Positions 7,508 to 15,849 of a DNA stretch of 64,000 nucleotides are shown piece after piece. The notes beneath the pieces are model-generated. The model had not been told where the DNA came from. It searched no databases and saw nothing but the letters and a program-made list of their open reading frames with translations. Positions within the stretch are counted from its first letter, which is position 1; each line of letters opens with the position of its first letter. The position numbers and the translations under genes are program-made. The DNA comes from Novosphingobium chloroacetimidivorans (GTDB lineage Bacteria > Pseudomonadota > Alphaproteobacteria > Sphingomonadales > Sphingomonadaceae): positions 83,963 to 147,962 of the forward strand of contig NZ_JACHLR010000011.1 of assembly GCF_014204535.1 (NCBI RefSeq). Reading direction: 5' to 3'.

Positions 7508-10039
7508 TCAATAGTGGAACGTCGCCTGGAGCGTCACCATCCGAGGCTGGGTCGGAGTGCCGGTGATGTCGGGCAGGCGATCGCACTGCGTCTGGCTCAG
7601 TGTCGCGCACTGCACGAAGCCGCCCTTCCCCCCGCCGGTGCTGGTGCGATCGTTGGCGTTCACCAGGTTGCGCTTGTTGGTCAGGTTGCGGCCGATCAGC
7701 GCCAGTTCCCAGCGCTTGTCGCTCGAAAAGATTCGCGCCGTCGCGTCGAGCTTGGCGAAGGCCTTCTGATAGGTGTCCGGGTTGTAGTTGGTGCTGGCGA
7801 TGTAGCCGCCCGAATAGGACATGTCGGCCGAGAGGCTGAACATCAGCGCCTCGCTCATGCCGAACTCGTAGTAGCCGCCCGCGTTCGCCGTCCACTTGGG
7901 CGCCTTGCGCAACCGCACGCCCGACAAGTCCTGCGAGGTGAAGCGCGGCTCCAATCGTCCGGTCGCCGGATTGAAGGCCAGCGAAGAGGCGCTGCCGACA
8001 TTGTTGAGCACCCGGTCGCAGCCCAGGTCGCGAGTCTGGCCGGCGTAGCAATCGCCGATGTAGTTGCGGAACCTGGCATCGTTGAGCGCGGCCGAGGCGT
8101 GCAGGTTGAATCCGGGCAGCGTGCGCGGATTGAAGGCGGTCTGCAGCTCGATCCCGCGCACCCGCGCCTTGGCGGCGTTCTCGGTCCTGAAAGCGTGGAT
8201 CTGGGTGTCGAACACCGCGACCTGCAAGTCGCTGTAATCGTACCAGTAGCCGGTCAGGTTGAAGATCAGCTGGCGGTCCAGCAGTTCGGATTTCAGCCCC
8301 GCCTCGAAGCCGTCGACTTTTTCGGGCCGGAAGGTCTGCCCCTGCGCCTGACGCGCCGGGCTGAGGATCGCGCCCGCTGTGTAGCCCGCATCGAAGCCGC
8401 CCGACTTGAAGCCCTTCTTGTAGGACGCGAACAGCATCAGGTCCGGCGTCGCCTTGTACTTGACGGTGACTTCGGGCGAGAAGTTGTCGAACGTCAGCCT
8501 GGGGTCGGGGCTGCCCGGATAAGTCGGCAGCTGCGTGACATCGACAGGGTTGCTTGGGTAGCCGCTCGCCGGATTGTAGACGGTATAGTCCTGCAGCTTC
8601 TTGATTTCGTGCGTATAGCGCCCGCCTGCCGTGATCTGCAGCTGCGAGGTGGCGTCGAACAGCAGCTGGCCGAAGCCGGAATAGCTGATCTGCTTCTGAT
8701 TGGTCGTCTCGACCGGGGCGATGTTGGCCAGGTCGGGGCGGCCCAGCAGCAGTTGGTAGGGATTGCCCAGCTGGGTGCCGGTGAACAGCTCCCGGCTCTC
8801 GTAGAAGCCGCCGACCAGGAAGTTCAGCGGACCATCGAAGCCGGACGCCAGGCGAAGTTCCTCGGTGAACTGCTCGGACCGGAACTTGACCGAGAAGGCG
8901 TAGTTGGGCGTGACCTGGTAAGAGCCGTTCGACATCAGGCTCTCGCGGATCCAGTAGTAGCCCGTCACCGAAGTCAGCGTCAGGTCGTCGGTCAGCTTGT
9001 ACTCGGCAGTGCCGGCGATCAGCGCCTGCTTGTTGTACCGCGCGCCGCGCCGATCGCCGAGATTGAACCGGTTGACGCCGGGATAGGCGGCCGGCAGCAA
9101 GGAGGTGACGACCGTGCCGTCGTTGCGGCAGTTGTCCGGGCTCTGGAACGTCTCCTGCGGCACGCCATACGGGCAATAGACGACATCGCTGAAGTACGAT
9201 GCACCGCCGATGATATGCGTGCGGGTGTACGTGCCCTTGAGCTTGAACGAGAACCGGTCCGACGGCTCGAACGCCAGGGTGCCGCGCAGGAAGGTTTCCT
9301 TCTGCTTGGGGAAAGCCTTCAGGTCATAGGGATCGACGCCCGGCGGGTAGGCGTTGGCCGGCAGCTGCGCGATCCTGACGTAGCCGTCCATGTCCGAATA
9401 GCGACCCGCCAGGCGCAGGCCCAGCGTGTCGGTGAGCGGGGTGGAGACGATCAGCTCGCCGTATCTCTCGTCGGCCTTGAACTCGTAGCCGGCACGCGCG
9501 ATCACTTCGAGCCGGTCGCCGGGGTCCTCGCTGGTCAGCGAGATCACGCCACCCGGCGAGTTCTTGCCGAAGAACAGCGCCTGGGGTCCGCGCAGCACTT
9601 CGATCTGCCGCAAGTCGAGCTGGGCGGCGCGCAGCAACTGGGCGGTGCTGATCTGCACCCCGTCGACGTTGATCGAGACGACCTGGTCGATGAACGGCTG
9701 GCTCTCGCCCGAGCCGACACCGCGCAAGGAGATCGAGCCGCCGATGGATCCCGAGCTTTCGCCGGTGATCAGGCCCGGCGTCAGCGAGGCGATGTTGTTG
9801 ATGCTCTTCACCGCATAGCGATCGAGCATGGCGCTCGACAGCACCGAGATCGCCACCGGCGCTTCCTGCGCGGTTTCGGCGCGGCGGCGGGCAGTGACGA
9901 TGATCGCGCCCTCGTCTATTGCACCGTCGTTCTGCGCCTGGGGTCGCGTATCGGGCGCGTCCTGCGCCAGCGCCGGCGCCACACCGACAAGCAGCGCGAA
10001 CGGTGCGCAGGCACACAGCGAGATGCCTTGATTCCTCAT
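7508..10039 (-). CDS. TonB-dependent outer membrane receptor
   Basis: An 843-residue outer membrane transporter. A signal peptide at residues 1-26 ends APALAQ. The plug domain follows (AIISVTARRR-like start, SLRGVGSGESQPFIDQVV, IEVLRGPQALFFGKNSPGGV), and then a 22-strand barrel with the usual late motif SYKKGFKSGGFD and a closing ATFHY with terminal aromatic residue. It imports a ligand using TonB energy. It resembles the FecA/FpvA-like receptors that are numerous in sphingomonads. The substrate is unknown and no adjacent uptake genes help. Confidence 0.93.
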   Translation of the reverse strand: MRNQGISLCACAPFALLVGVAPALAQDAPDTRPQAQNDGAIDEGAIIVTARRRAETAQEAPVAISVLSSAMLDRYAVKSINNIASLTPGLITGESSGSIGGSISLRGVGSGESQPFIDQVVSINVDGVQISTAQLLRAAQLDLRQIEVLRGPQALFFGKNSPGGVISLTSEDPGDRLEVIARAGYEFKADERYGELIVSTPLTDTLGLRLAGRYSDMDGYVRIAQLPANAYPPGVDPYDLKAFPKQKETFLRGTLAFEPSDRFSFKLKGTYTRTHIIGGASYFSDVVYCPYGVPQETFQSPDNCRNDGTVVTSLLPAAYPGVNRFNLGDRRGARYNKQALIAGTAEYKLTDDLTLTSVTGYYWIRESLMSNGSYQVTPNYAFSVKFRSEQFTEELRLASGFDGPLNFLVGGFYESRELFTGTQLGNPYQLLLGRPDLANIAPVETTNQKQISYSGFGQLLFDATSQLQITAGGRYTHEIKKLQDYTVYNPASGYPSNPVDVTQLPTYPGSPDPRLTFDNFSPEVTVKYKATPDLMLFASYKKGFKSGGFDAGYTAGAILSPARQAQGQTFRPEKVDGFEAGLKSELLDRQLIFNLTGYWYDYSDLQVAVFDTQIHAFRTENAAKARVRGIELQTAFNPRTLPGFNLHASAALNDARFRNYIGDCYAGQTRDLGCDRVLNNVGSASSLAFNPATGRLEPRFTSQDLSGVRLRKAPKWTANAGGYYEFGMSEALMFSLSADMSYSGGYIASTNYNPDTYQKAFAKLDATARIFSSDKRWELALIGRNLTNKRNLVNANDRTSTGGGKGGFVQCATLSQTQCDRLPDITGTPTQPRMVTLQATFHY

Positions 10040-10234
10040 CCGATCCTCCCCCGTCGCGCCCCTTGCGCATTGAAACGGCTCGGCATCCCGAAGCCGTATG
10101 CGCGCGCCCCTGTTCGTTTGACGTACAGTGGCCGAGTGCCAGCTTCAACACGTGTCCAGTCGGCAATGAACACGATTGTTTACAGCATCGGCGCGCAGAC
10201 CCATGCTCATCTGATCGCCGCAGCCACTCAGCCT

Positions 10235-10271
10235 ATCGCTCGGTGATCGTTACACCCGATCAAGCCAATCG
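10235..10271. promoter_or_regulatory. candidate OxyR-type operator upstream of ahpC
   Basis: Four ATCG/CGAT tetrads begin at 10235, 10246, 10257 and 10268, that is, exactly every 11 bases. The central pair forms the inverted repeat GATCG-N7-CGATC. OxyR contacts four short blocks spaced in this way, and ahpC is a classic OxyR target. The site lies 80-116 bases before the ahpC start. Confidence 0.35.
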
Positions 10272-10350
10272 AACCTTCCGGCTACCAACCCGGGCGAGCG
10301 GCCCCTATCTCCTGCCTCGGACAGTCCAACCAAGCAGGAGAATATGTTCC

Positions 10351-10917
10351 ATGGGTATCGTCGGTAGCACCATCAAGCCGTTCAAGAACACCGCGTTCCA
10401 GGCCGGCAAGGACTTCTTCGACGTCACCGAGAAGGACATCGAGGGCAAGTGGGCCGTGTTCTTCTTCTATCCCGCCGACTTCACCTTCGTCTGCCCCACC
10501 GAGCTGGAAGACCTGGGCGAGCAGTACGACACTCTGCAGGGCCTCGGCGTCGAAGTGTACGGCGTCTCGACCGACACGCACTTCAGCCACAAGGCCTGGC
10601 ACGATACGTCGGAGACGATCGGCAAGCTCAAGTACGCGTTCCTGGGCGACCAGAACCATGCGCTGACCAACAACTTCGGCGTGCTGCGCGAAGGCGCAGG
10701 CCTCGCTGATCGCGCGACCTTCGTGGTCGATCCGGACGGCGTGATCCAGCTGGTCGAGATCACTCCCGAGGGCGTGGGCCGCAACGCCACCGAACTCGTC
10801 CGCAAGATCAAGGCCGCCAAGTACTGGCGCGAGCACCCCGGCCAGGTCTGCCCGGCCAAGTGGGAAGAAGGCAGCGAGACGCTGGCTCCTTCGCTCGACC
10901 TCGTCGGCAAGATCTAA
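10351..10917 (+). CDS. ahpC: alkyl hydroperoxide reductase subunit C (peroxiredoxin)
   Basis: A 188-residue typical 2-Cys peroxiredoxin that reduces hydrogen peroxide and organic peroxides in the cytosol. The peroxidatic Cys48 sits in FTFVCPTE and the resolving Cys167 in GQVCPAKW. The length equals that of enteric AhpC. AGGAG lies ten bases before ATG 10351; the longer open frame upstream is non-coding. ahpF follows after a 183-base gap that contains a repeat element. Its partner AhpF re-reduces it. Confidence 0.96.
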   Translation: MGIVGSTIKPFKNTAFQAGKDFFDVTEKDIEGKWAVFFFYPADFTFVCPTELEDLGEQYDTLQGLGVEVYGVSTDTHFSHKAWHDTSETIGKLKYAFLGDQNHALTNNFGVLREGAGLADRATFVVDPDGVIQLVEITPEGVGRNATELVRKIKAAKYWREHPGQVCPAKWEEGSETLAPSLDLVGKI

Positions 10918-10957
10918 TCTAGACCCGCGGCAGTTCGCTCTTCCTCTCTCACTTCGT

Positions 10958-11046
10958 CATTCCCGCGAAGGCGGGAATCCATCTCCGGGTTGTTCGGTTT
11001 ACGCCAGCTTACGAGATGGGCCCCCGCCTTCGCGGGGGTGACGAAG
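10958..11046. repeat. interspersed inverted repeat between ahpC and ahpF
   Basis: The arms CATTCCCGCGAAGGCGGGAA and GCCCCCGCCTTCGCGGGGGT-like sequence face each other around a short centre. This is the CGTCATTCCCGCGAAAGCGG type of repeat. Related copies are at 21397-21485 and, degenerate, at 29237-29290. Its position suggests a processing or attenuation hairpin that could uncouple ahpC from ahpF expression. Confidence 0.75.
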
Positions 11047-11100
11047 GGTGGGTGGGGAGAGTGACGCCGGGGACCAAACCCGAAACAAAGGACCAATCCC

Positions 11101-12711
11101 ATGCTCGACGCCTCCCTGAAGCAACAGCTCTCGCAATACCTCGCCATGCTGCGCGAACCGATCGAGCTCGTCGCCTCGCTGGGCGCCGATGCCAAGTCGG
11201 CCGAGACTCGCGAGCTGCTGGAGACGATCTCCGGCCTCAGCGACAAGGTCACCGCCACGTACGACGGCGACGACGCGCGCCGCCCCAGCTTCATCATCCG
11301 CCGCGCCTCGGACGCCAGCGTCTGGGTACGCTTCGCCGGCGTGCCGCTCGGCCATGAGTTCACCTCGCTGGTGCTCGCCCTTCTGTGGACCGGCGGCCAC
11401 CCGCCCAAGGTTTCCGACGAGACGCTCGAGGCCATCCGCAACCTGGAAGGCGACTTCGAGTTCGAGATGTACTTCTCGCTCTCGTGCCACAACTGCCCTG
11501 ACGTGGTGCAGGCACTCACCCTGCTCTCGCTCTTTAACCCGCGCGTGAACGCCACCCTGATCGAGGGCGGCACGTTCAAGCAGGAAGTCGAGACGCGCGG
11601 CGTCATGGCCGTGCCCGCGGTGTTCCTGAACGATGCGATGTGGGGCTCGGGCAAGATGAGCGTCGAGGAGATCCTCACCAAGCTCGACACCGGCGCCGAG
11701 GCACGCGCCGCCGCCAAGCTCGCCGACAAGGCGCCTTACGAGGTGCTGGTGATCGGTGGCGGTCCTGCCGGTGCGGCCGCGGCGATCTACACCGCGCGCA
11801 AGGGCTTTCGCACCGGCATCGCCGCCGAGCGCATGGGCGGCCAGGTGCAGGACACCATGGGCATCGAGAACTTCATCTCGGTCCCCTACACCGAAGGCCC
11901 CAAACTGGCGGCCTCGCTGGAGCAGCACATCAAGGAGTACGAGATCGACTCCATGAACCTGCTGCGCGCCGAGAAGCTGATCCCGGCCACACAGGTGGGC
12001 GGCATGCACGAGGTGGTGTTCAGCAACGGCGCCTCGCTCAAGGCGCGCTCGGTGATCCTCACCACCGGTGCCCGCTGGCGCAACCTCGGCGTGCCCGGCG
12101 AGGCCGAGTACCGCAACAAGGGCGTGGCCTACTGCCCGCACTGTGACGGCCCGCTCTATAAGGGCAAGCGCGTGGCGGTGATCGGCGGCGGCAACTCCGG
12201 CGTCGAGGCGGCGATTGACCTTGCCAACATTGTCGCACACGTGACGCTGGTGGAGTTCGACTCCAAGCTGCGCGCCGACCAGGTCCTGGTGGACAAGCTG
12301 CGCTCGATGCCCAACGTCGACATCCTCGTCTCCGCGCAGACCACCGAAGTCGACGGCGACGGCGAGAAGGTCAGCGCGCTGGTCTACAAGAACCGGGAGA
12401 CGGGCGAGGAGCACAAGGTCGAACTGGAAGGCGTGTTCGTCCAGATCGGGCTCGTGCCCAACACCGAGTTCCTCAAGGACTCGGGCCTGGAGCTCAACCG
12501 CGGCGAGATCGTGATCGACGCTCATGCCGCGACCAACCTGCCCGGCGTCTTCGCCGCCGGCGATGCGACGACGGTGCCGTACAAGCAGATCATCGTGGCC
12601 ATGGGCGAAGGCTCCAAGGCAGCGCTGAGCGCGTTCGACTACCTCATCCGCAACGAGCCGGTGGAAGAGATCGCGCAGGAGTTCCAGCAAGAGGCGGTTG
12701 CTGCCGAGTAA
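11101..12711 (+). CDS. ahpF: alkyl hydroperoxide reductase subunit F
   Basis: A 536-residue flavoprotein that passes electrons from NADH to AhpC. The N-terminal tandem thioredoxin fold carries Cys129/Cys132 (SCHNCP). The FAD site follows ([19 protein letters not shown]), and the thioredoxin-reductase-like domain carries Cys345/Cys348 (YCPHCDG). These Cys positions equal those of the enteric enzyme. The second nucleotide site is [12 protein letters not shown] and the C-terminal FAD motif is [10 protein letters not shown]. It is downstream of ahpC on the same strand. A strong terminator follows. Confidence 0.96.
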   Translation: MLDASLKQQLSQYLAMLREPIELVASLGADAKSAETRELLETISGLSDKVTATYDGDDARRPSFIIRRASDASVWVRFAGVPLGHEFTSLVLALLWTGGHPPKVSDETLEAIRNLEGDFEFEMYFSLSCHNCPDVVQALTLLSLFNPRVNATLIEGGTFKQEVETRGVMAVPAVFLNDAMWGSGKMSVEEILTKLDTGAEARAAAKLADKAPYEVLVIGGGPAGAAAAIYTARKGFRTGIAAERMGGQVQDTMGIENFISVPYTEGPKLAASLEQHIKEYEIDSMNLLRAEKLIPATQVGGMHEVVFSNGASLKARSVILTTGARWRNLGVPGEAEYRNKGVAYCPHCDGPLYKGKRVAVIGGGNSGVEAAIDLANIVAHVTLVEFDSKLRADQVLVDKLRSMPNVDILVSAQTTEVDGDGEKVSALVYKNRETGEEHKVELEGVFVQIGLVPNTEFLKDSGLELNRGEIVIDAHAATNLPGVFAAGDATTVPYKQIIVAMGEGSKAALSAFDYLIRNEPVEEIAQEFQQEAVAAE

Positions 12712-12737
12712 GCCTTCGGGTCGCTGACGAAGGCAGA

Positions 12738-12766
12738 GGCGGCGGTCGCAAGACCGCCGCCTTTTC
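12738..12766 (+). terminator. intrinsic terminator after ahpF
   Basis: A perfect 10-bp GC-rich stem (GGCGGCGGTC, loop GCAA, GACCGCCGCC) is followed by TTTT, 26 bases after the ahpF stop. Confidence 0.85.
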
Positions 12767-13002
12767 TGCGCCCGCAAACCGCGTTGATCGAGCTTCGCGC
12801 AGCCGCCGGAGCCGGGCGGCGAAGGCAGAAACCGAGTTTGATTGCTATTTGCCCGGAAGCGGCCTACACAGGCTTCGCTGACGTCGCACGCGACGGACTC
12901 TCGGGCGGCCATGCTGCCCCTTTTGTCCCTAACTAGCCTCACCGAAGCCGGGATGTGCCGCTGTGGCGCATGCCCGATACCATGGGACAAAGGATACCCA
13001 TC

Positions 13003-13209
13003 ATGACCATTGGCACCGTAAAATTCTTCAATGCCGACAAGGGCTATGGTTTCATCGCACCGGAAAACGGCGGCGACGACTCCTTCGTGCACATCACCGC
13101 AGTCCAGGCTGCCGGCATGAGCACGCTCAACAAGGATCAGCGTCTGTCGTATGACGTCGAGACCGACCGCCGTGGCAAGGCTTCTGCCGTAAACCTGCAG
13201 TCCGCCTGA
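13003..13209 (+). CDS. cold-shock domain protein
   Basis: A 68-residue single OB-fold cold-shock protein that binds single-stranded RNA and DNA. RNP1 is KGYGFIAPE and RNP2 is DSFVHITAV, and the start GTVKFFNADKGYGFI is typical. ATG 13003 has AAAGGA upstream; the frame is open further upstream but without family sequence. The leader after the ahpF terminator is about 230 bases long, as often seen for cold-induced messages. A long perfect hairpin follows the stop. Confidence 0.95.
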   Translation: MTIGTVKFFNADKGYGFIAPENGGDDSFVHITAVQAAGMSTLNKDQRLSYDVETDRRGKASAVNLQSA

Positions 13210-13212
13210 TTT

Positions 13213-13260
13213 CAGGTCGGCCACGCGGACGGGTCATCCCGTCTGCGTGGCCGACGCCTG
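13213..13260 (+). terminator. long hairpin after the cold-shock gene
   Basis: A stem of about 20 bp (GTCGGCCACGC paired with GCGTGGCCGAC, plus inner GACGGG/CCCGTC, loop TCAT) starts 4 bases after the stop. No T run follows, so it may protect the 3' end or terminate weakly. Confidence 0.55.
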
Positions 13261-13291
13261 CGGGAAGCCGCCCTCCAGTCGGAGCAGACCT

Positions 13292-13501
13292 ATGTCAGAT
13301 GCCACTGCACGCCCGTTCCTGATCAACAAGGACGATGACGGCAACTTCCGTCTCACGGTCAGGACCACGCGCTACAACTCTCGCGGTTATCCGCTGGTGT
13401 CCGCAGCTCTCCAGGAAGAGCTGTTCAAGACGGCCAATGCGGCGCGGGCCTTTGCGCGGGAGAATTTCCGAGCGCAGCCCGGTCAGTACACGACCAAGTA
13501 A
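13292..13501 (+). CDS. small conserved hypothetical protein
   Basis: A 69-residue protein with no recognised domain. The text (RPFLINKDDDGNFRLTVRTT, then ALQEELFKTANAARAFAREN) looks like a short beta-hairpin followed by a helix. GGAG lies nine bases before ATG 13292. It is 82 bases behind the cold-shock gene and separated from it by a hairpin. Such small genes often follow csp genes in sphingomonads, which suggests a stress role; this is inference. Confidence 0.65.
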   Translation: MSDATARPFLINKDDDGNFRLTVRTTRYNSRGYPLVSAALQEELFKTANAARAFARENFRAQPGQYTTK

Positions 13502-13642
13502 GTCCCGGCGAGGCAAGTCCCCCGGACAAGTAAGCCCTGGCGCCCCTGAGCACCCGCCGCACAGATCGATCCTGGCGTGGACCACAGGGTGGCGCAGGAC
13601 GTTATCACGGCACGCGCGGGTCGCCTGCGCTGGAGACCTGGG

Positions 13643-13858
13643 ATGACCACTGACGAATTCATGCGCCACCTTCGGGACGCCGGCGCCAACGAGGTCGAAC
13701 TGGCCTTGAGCGGTTCCAAGGTGATGCTCCCGATTACGGAGCCGCACGAGGCGCTGGAATTCTTCAACTGCATGCTCGATGTCCTCACCGGCGTGAAGGC
13801 CGCCGAGGACGACGCCGCGCTCGACCGGATCAGGCCCGGATTTGGCAGCACCCATTAA
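13643..13858 (+). CDS. small hypothetical protein
   Basis: A 71-residue acidic protein beginning MTTDEFMRHLRDAGANEVEL. It is predicted to be alpha/beta and soluble. GGAG is placed eight bases before ATG 13643; the upstream extension of the frame has no support. No family recognised. It lies in a run of small plus-strand genes between csp and rsgA. Confidence 0.5.
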   Translation: MTTDEFMRHLRDAGANEVELALSGSKVMLPITEPHEALEFFNCMLDVLTGVKAAEDDAALDRIRPGFGSTH

Positions 13859-13890
13859 GCGGTCGGCTGACGCCGGCCCAGGTTTTCGGA

Positions 13891-14034
13891 GTCACCGACA
13901 TACCACGCAAACCGAACTACGACTTCGAGCGTCGCGAACGCGAGAAGGCCAAGGCCGCCGAAGCGGTCAAGAAGGCGCAAGCCAAGGCGGACAAGCGCGC
14001 AGCCGAGCAGGCGGCGCCGGACTCGGATTCATGA
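13891..14034 (+). CDS. short charged protein lacking a standard start codon
   Basis: Forty-seven codons read VTDIPRKPNYDFERRERE and then an Ala/Lys-rich helix to TGA 14032. The composition and the PRKPNYDFERRERE signature look like a genuine small alphaproteobacterial protein. However, the first codon is GTC where ATG or GTG would be expected, and no ATG, GTG or TTG lies in frame back to the preceding stop; only CTG 13867 does. It is either a gene that lost its start, or one using a rare start. Confidence 0.4.
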   Translation, partial: VTDIPRKPNYDFERREREKAKAAEAVKKAQAKADKRAAEQAAPDSDS

Positions 14035-14062
14035 TGCGAGCTTCGGCATCGCCGACGCACTG

Positions 14063-15097
14063 ATGGGTTCAAACCTCACGCTGGCGCAACTCGGCTGGAA
14101 GCCCTTTTTCGACCGGCAGGTCTCGGACGTGGAAAGGCACGACTGCCAACCCGTTCGGGTGATGTCGGTCCACCGCGGCAGGGTCAGCGTCTCGGGCGAA
14201 GACTTCGAGGATTCGATCTCGTCCAGCGTGCCCCATCCTGCGGGAGCCGAGGACCGGCCGACTGTCGGCGACTGGTTGCTGGTCGATCGCGACACCCGAA
14301 CCCTCGTTCGCATCCTCGAACGCACGAGCCTGTTCAAGCGGCCCGCTCCTGGTGACGACCGCCGATTGCAGTTGATCGCTGCGAACGTCGACACGCTGTT
14401 CATCGTCACGTCGTGCGATCAGGATTTCAACGTCGCCCGCATCGAGCGCTATCTCGTCCTCACCCGTGAGGTGGGCGTGCAGCCAGTGGTCATCCTCACC
14501 AAGGCCGATTTGAGTTCGAGCCCGGATTCACTGGTCGAGACAGTCGGCGCGCTCCAGTCGGGACTGCGCGTGGAACTCGTCAACGGGCGCGACCCCCTGA
14601 GCGTCGCCGGACTCAAGCGATATTGCGGGCCGGGCGACACAGTGGCGCTGGTGGGATCTTCCGGGGTGGGCAAGTCGACGCTCGTCAACACGCTCAAGGG
14701 ATCGGACAGCATCGCCACGCAGCCCGTCCGCGAGGATGACGGCAAGGGCCGGCATACGACGACGGTCCGCGAGATGCACCGACTCGGCGACGGTAATGGC
14801 GACGGCGGTGGCTGGCTGGTCGATACGCCCGGTATGCGCGAGCTGCAGATGTCCGAGGTCGCCTCGGGAGTCGCCGACGTGTTCGAGGACGTCACCAGCG
14901 TGTCGCTGGCGTGCCGCTTCGCGAACTGCACGCATGCCGGAGAGCCAGGCTGCGCGATCCGGTCGGCGCTCGACGAGGGACAGCTCGATCCCGCGCGTGT
15001 CGAGCGATGGCGCAAGCTTGCGCAGGAAGATCAGGCCAACAGCGCGGACGCAGCGGCGCGCCGATCCCGGTCGAGCAAACCGAAAGACAGGAGATAA
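14063..15097 (+). CDS. rsgA: ribosome small subunit-dependent GTPase A
   Basis: A 344-residue circularly permuted GTPase that acts late in 30S maturation. The N-terminal OB-fold is followed by G4 (ILTKADL near 150), then the P-loop GSSGVGKSTLVNTL near 195-208 and G3 DTPGMREL near 255. The C-terminal zinc knuckle is CRFANCTHAGEPGCAI. The permuted G4-G1-G3 order is diagnostic. It starts at ATG 14063. A 51-residue gene follows after two bases and is probably translationally linked. Confidence 0.94.
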   Translation: MGSNLTLAQLGWKPFFDRQVSDVERHDCQPVRVMSVHRGRVSVSGEDFEDSISSSVPHPAGAEDRPTVGDWLLVDRDTRTLVRILERTSLFKRPAPGDDRRLQLIAANVDTLFIVTSCDQDFNVARIERYLVLTREVGVQPVVILTKADLSSSPDSLVETVGALQSGLRVELVNGRDPLSVAGLKRYCGPGDTVALVGSSGVGKSTLVNTLKGSDSIATQPVREDDGKGRHTTTVREMHRLGDGNGDGGGWLVDTPGMRELQMSEVASGVADVFEDVTSVSLACRFANCTHAGEPGCAIRSALDEGQLDPARVERWRKLAQEDQANSADAAARRSRSSKPKDRR

Positions 15098-15099
15098 CC

Positions 15100-15255
15100 T
15101 TGGCCGATCTGTACCTGCGAGCCCTGGAAGCCGAACGCCGCAAGCTCTGGGCGGAGTGCCGTCTCAAGGGACTTGCCAAGGGAACACCGGCGCGCCTGCG
15201 GATCGAGGAACTCGACAAGCTGCTGGCGGAACACCGGACCAAGCGGGCCGGTTAG
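15100..15255 (+). CDS. small helical protein downstream of rsgA
   Basis: A 51-residue, Lys/Arg/Glu-rich helical protein beginning with TTG 15100 (LADLYLRALEAERRKLWAEC). The start is supported by AGGAG at 15089-15093, inside the end of rsgA and six bases before TTG. The spacing of two bases from the rsgA stop argues for coupled translation. No family recognised; a nucleic-acid-associated role is possible but unproven. Confidence 0.55.
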   Translation: MADLYLRALEAERRKLWAECRLKGLAKGTPARLRIEELDKLLAEHRTKRAG

Positions 15256-15276
15256 CCTTAACCTGCGCTCTCCCGG

Positions 15277-15849
15277 TCAACGCTTCCTCTTCAACACCAC
15301 ATACAGCGCGCCCGGCCCGCCGTGCCGCCGATGCGCGCCGCGGATCGCGGCAATGGCGCTCGCATGTTCGCTGGCGCCGAGCCAGTCGACGATCTTGGCC
15401 CGGATCGCGCCCCGCGCCTGACCACGGTCCGCCGCTTCGGTCGGCCGCGGCTTGCCGGTGACCACCAGCACCACGCGCGCGCCCATCGCACGTGCCTGCG
15501 CCAGACCGTGCATCAATCGCCCATAGGCCTGATCGAGCCCGGAGCCGTGCAGGTCCAGACTGAAATCCGGCTCCAAGCCACCGCGCGTGATCTTCTTCTC
15601 CCAGGCGGCGTCCAAGCCAACCTTGTCCTCCCCGCTTCGAGGAGGGGGACCGCGCCGCGCAGCGGCGGGATGCTGGGGACTCGCGATCTTCACCGAGGCC
15701 TGCTGCACGACCGGGGCCGGCACCGGCGCCGGAGTTGGTTCGACCACCTCGACGCGACGGGCGCGGCGCCGCTCCAGCGGCGTGACCGTGTCGGCCACCT
15801 TGCGCCAGATCGCCGCCTCGTCCGGCGAGAGCCGCCGCGGCGGCCTCAT
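15277..15849 (-). CDS. Smr domain protein with an in-frame repeat insertion
   Basis: A 190-residue protein of the small MutS-related (Smr/YdaL-like) family, proposed to act as a nicking or RNA-cleaving nuclease. The N-terminal segment is RPPRRLSPDEAAIWRKVADT, then a Pro-rich linker. The C-terminal Smr domain follows (LDLHGSGLDQAYGRL, VVLVVTGKP, HRRHGGPGALYVVLKRKR, with the usual LDLHG and GGxGA motifs). About 20 linker residues are coded by an interspersed palindromic repeat at 15627-15690. The ATG overlaps the mltA stop by four bases (ATGA), so the two are coupled. Confidence 0.88.
   Translation of the reverse strand: MRPPRRLSPDEAAIWRKVADTVTPLERRRARRVEVVEPTPAPVPAPVVQQASVKIASPQHPAAARRGPPPRSGEDKVGLDAAWEKKITRGGLEPDFSLDLHGSGLDQAYGRLMHGLAQARAMGARVVLVVTGKPRPTEAADRGQARGAIRAKIVDWLGASEHASAIAAIRGAHRRHGGPGALYVVLKRKR
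15627..15690. repeat. interspersed repeat copy inside the smr gene
   Basis: TCCTCCCCGCTTCGAGGAGG followed by GGGACCGCG and GCGGCGGGATG-like text matches the element found at 6776 and 18556. It is translated in frame on the minus strand into the linker of the Smr protein without a stop codon. Confidence 0.7.

Noticed and set aside
6961..7514. Several 100-150-residue frames in the gap before the TonB receptor
   Set aside because: They are made of palindromic repeat arms and have mirror-like frames on both strands.
7505..10246. 913-residue plus-strand frame opposite the TonB receptor
   Set aside because: The minus strand codes a complete receptor with signal peptide, plug and barrel; the plus frame has no recognisable motif.
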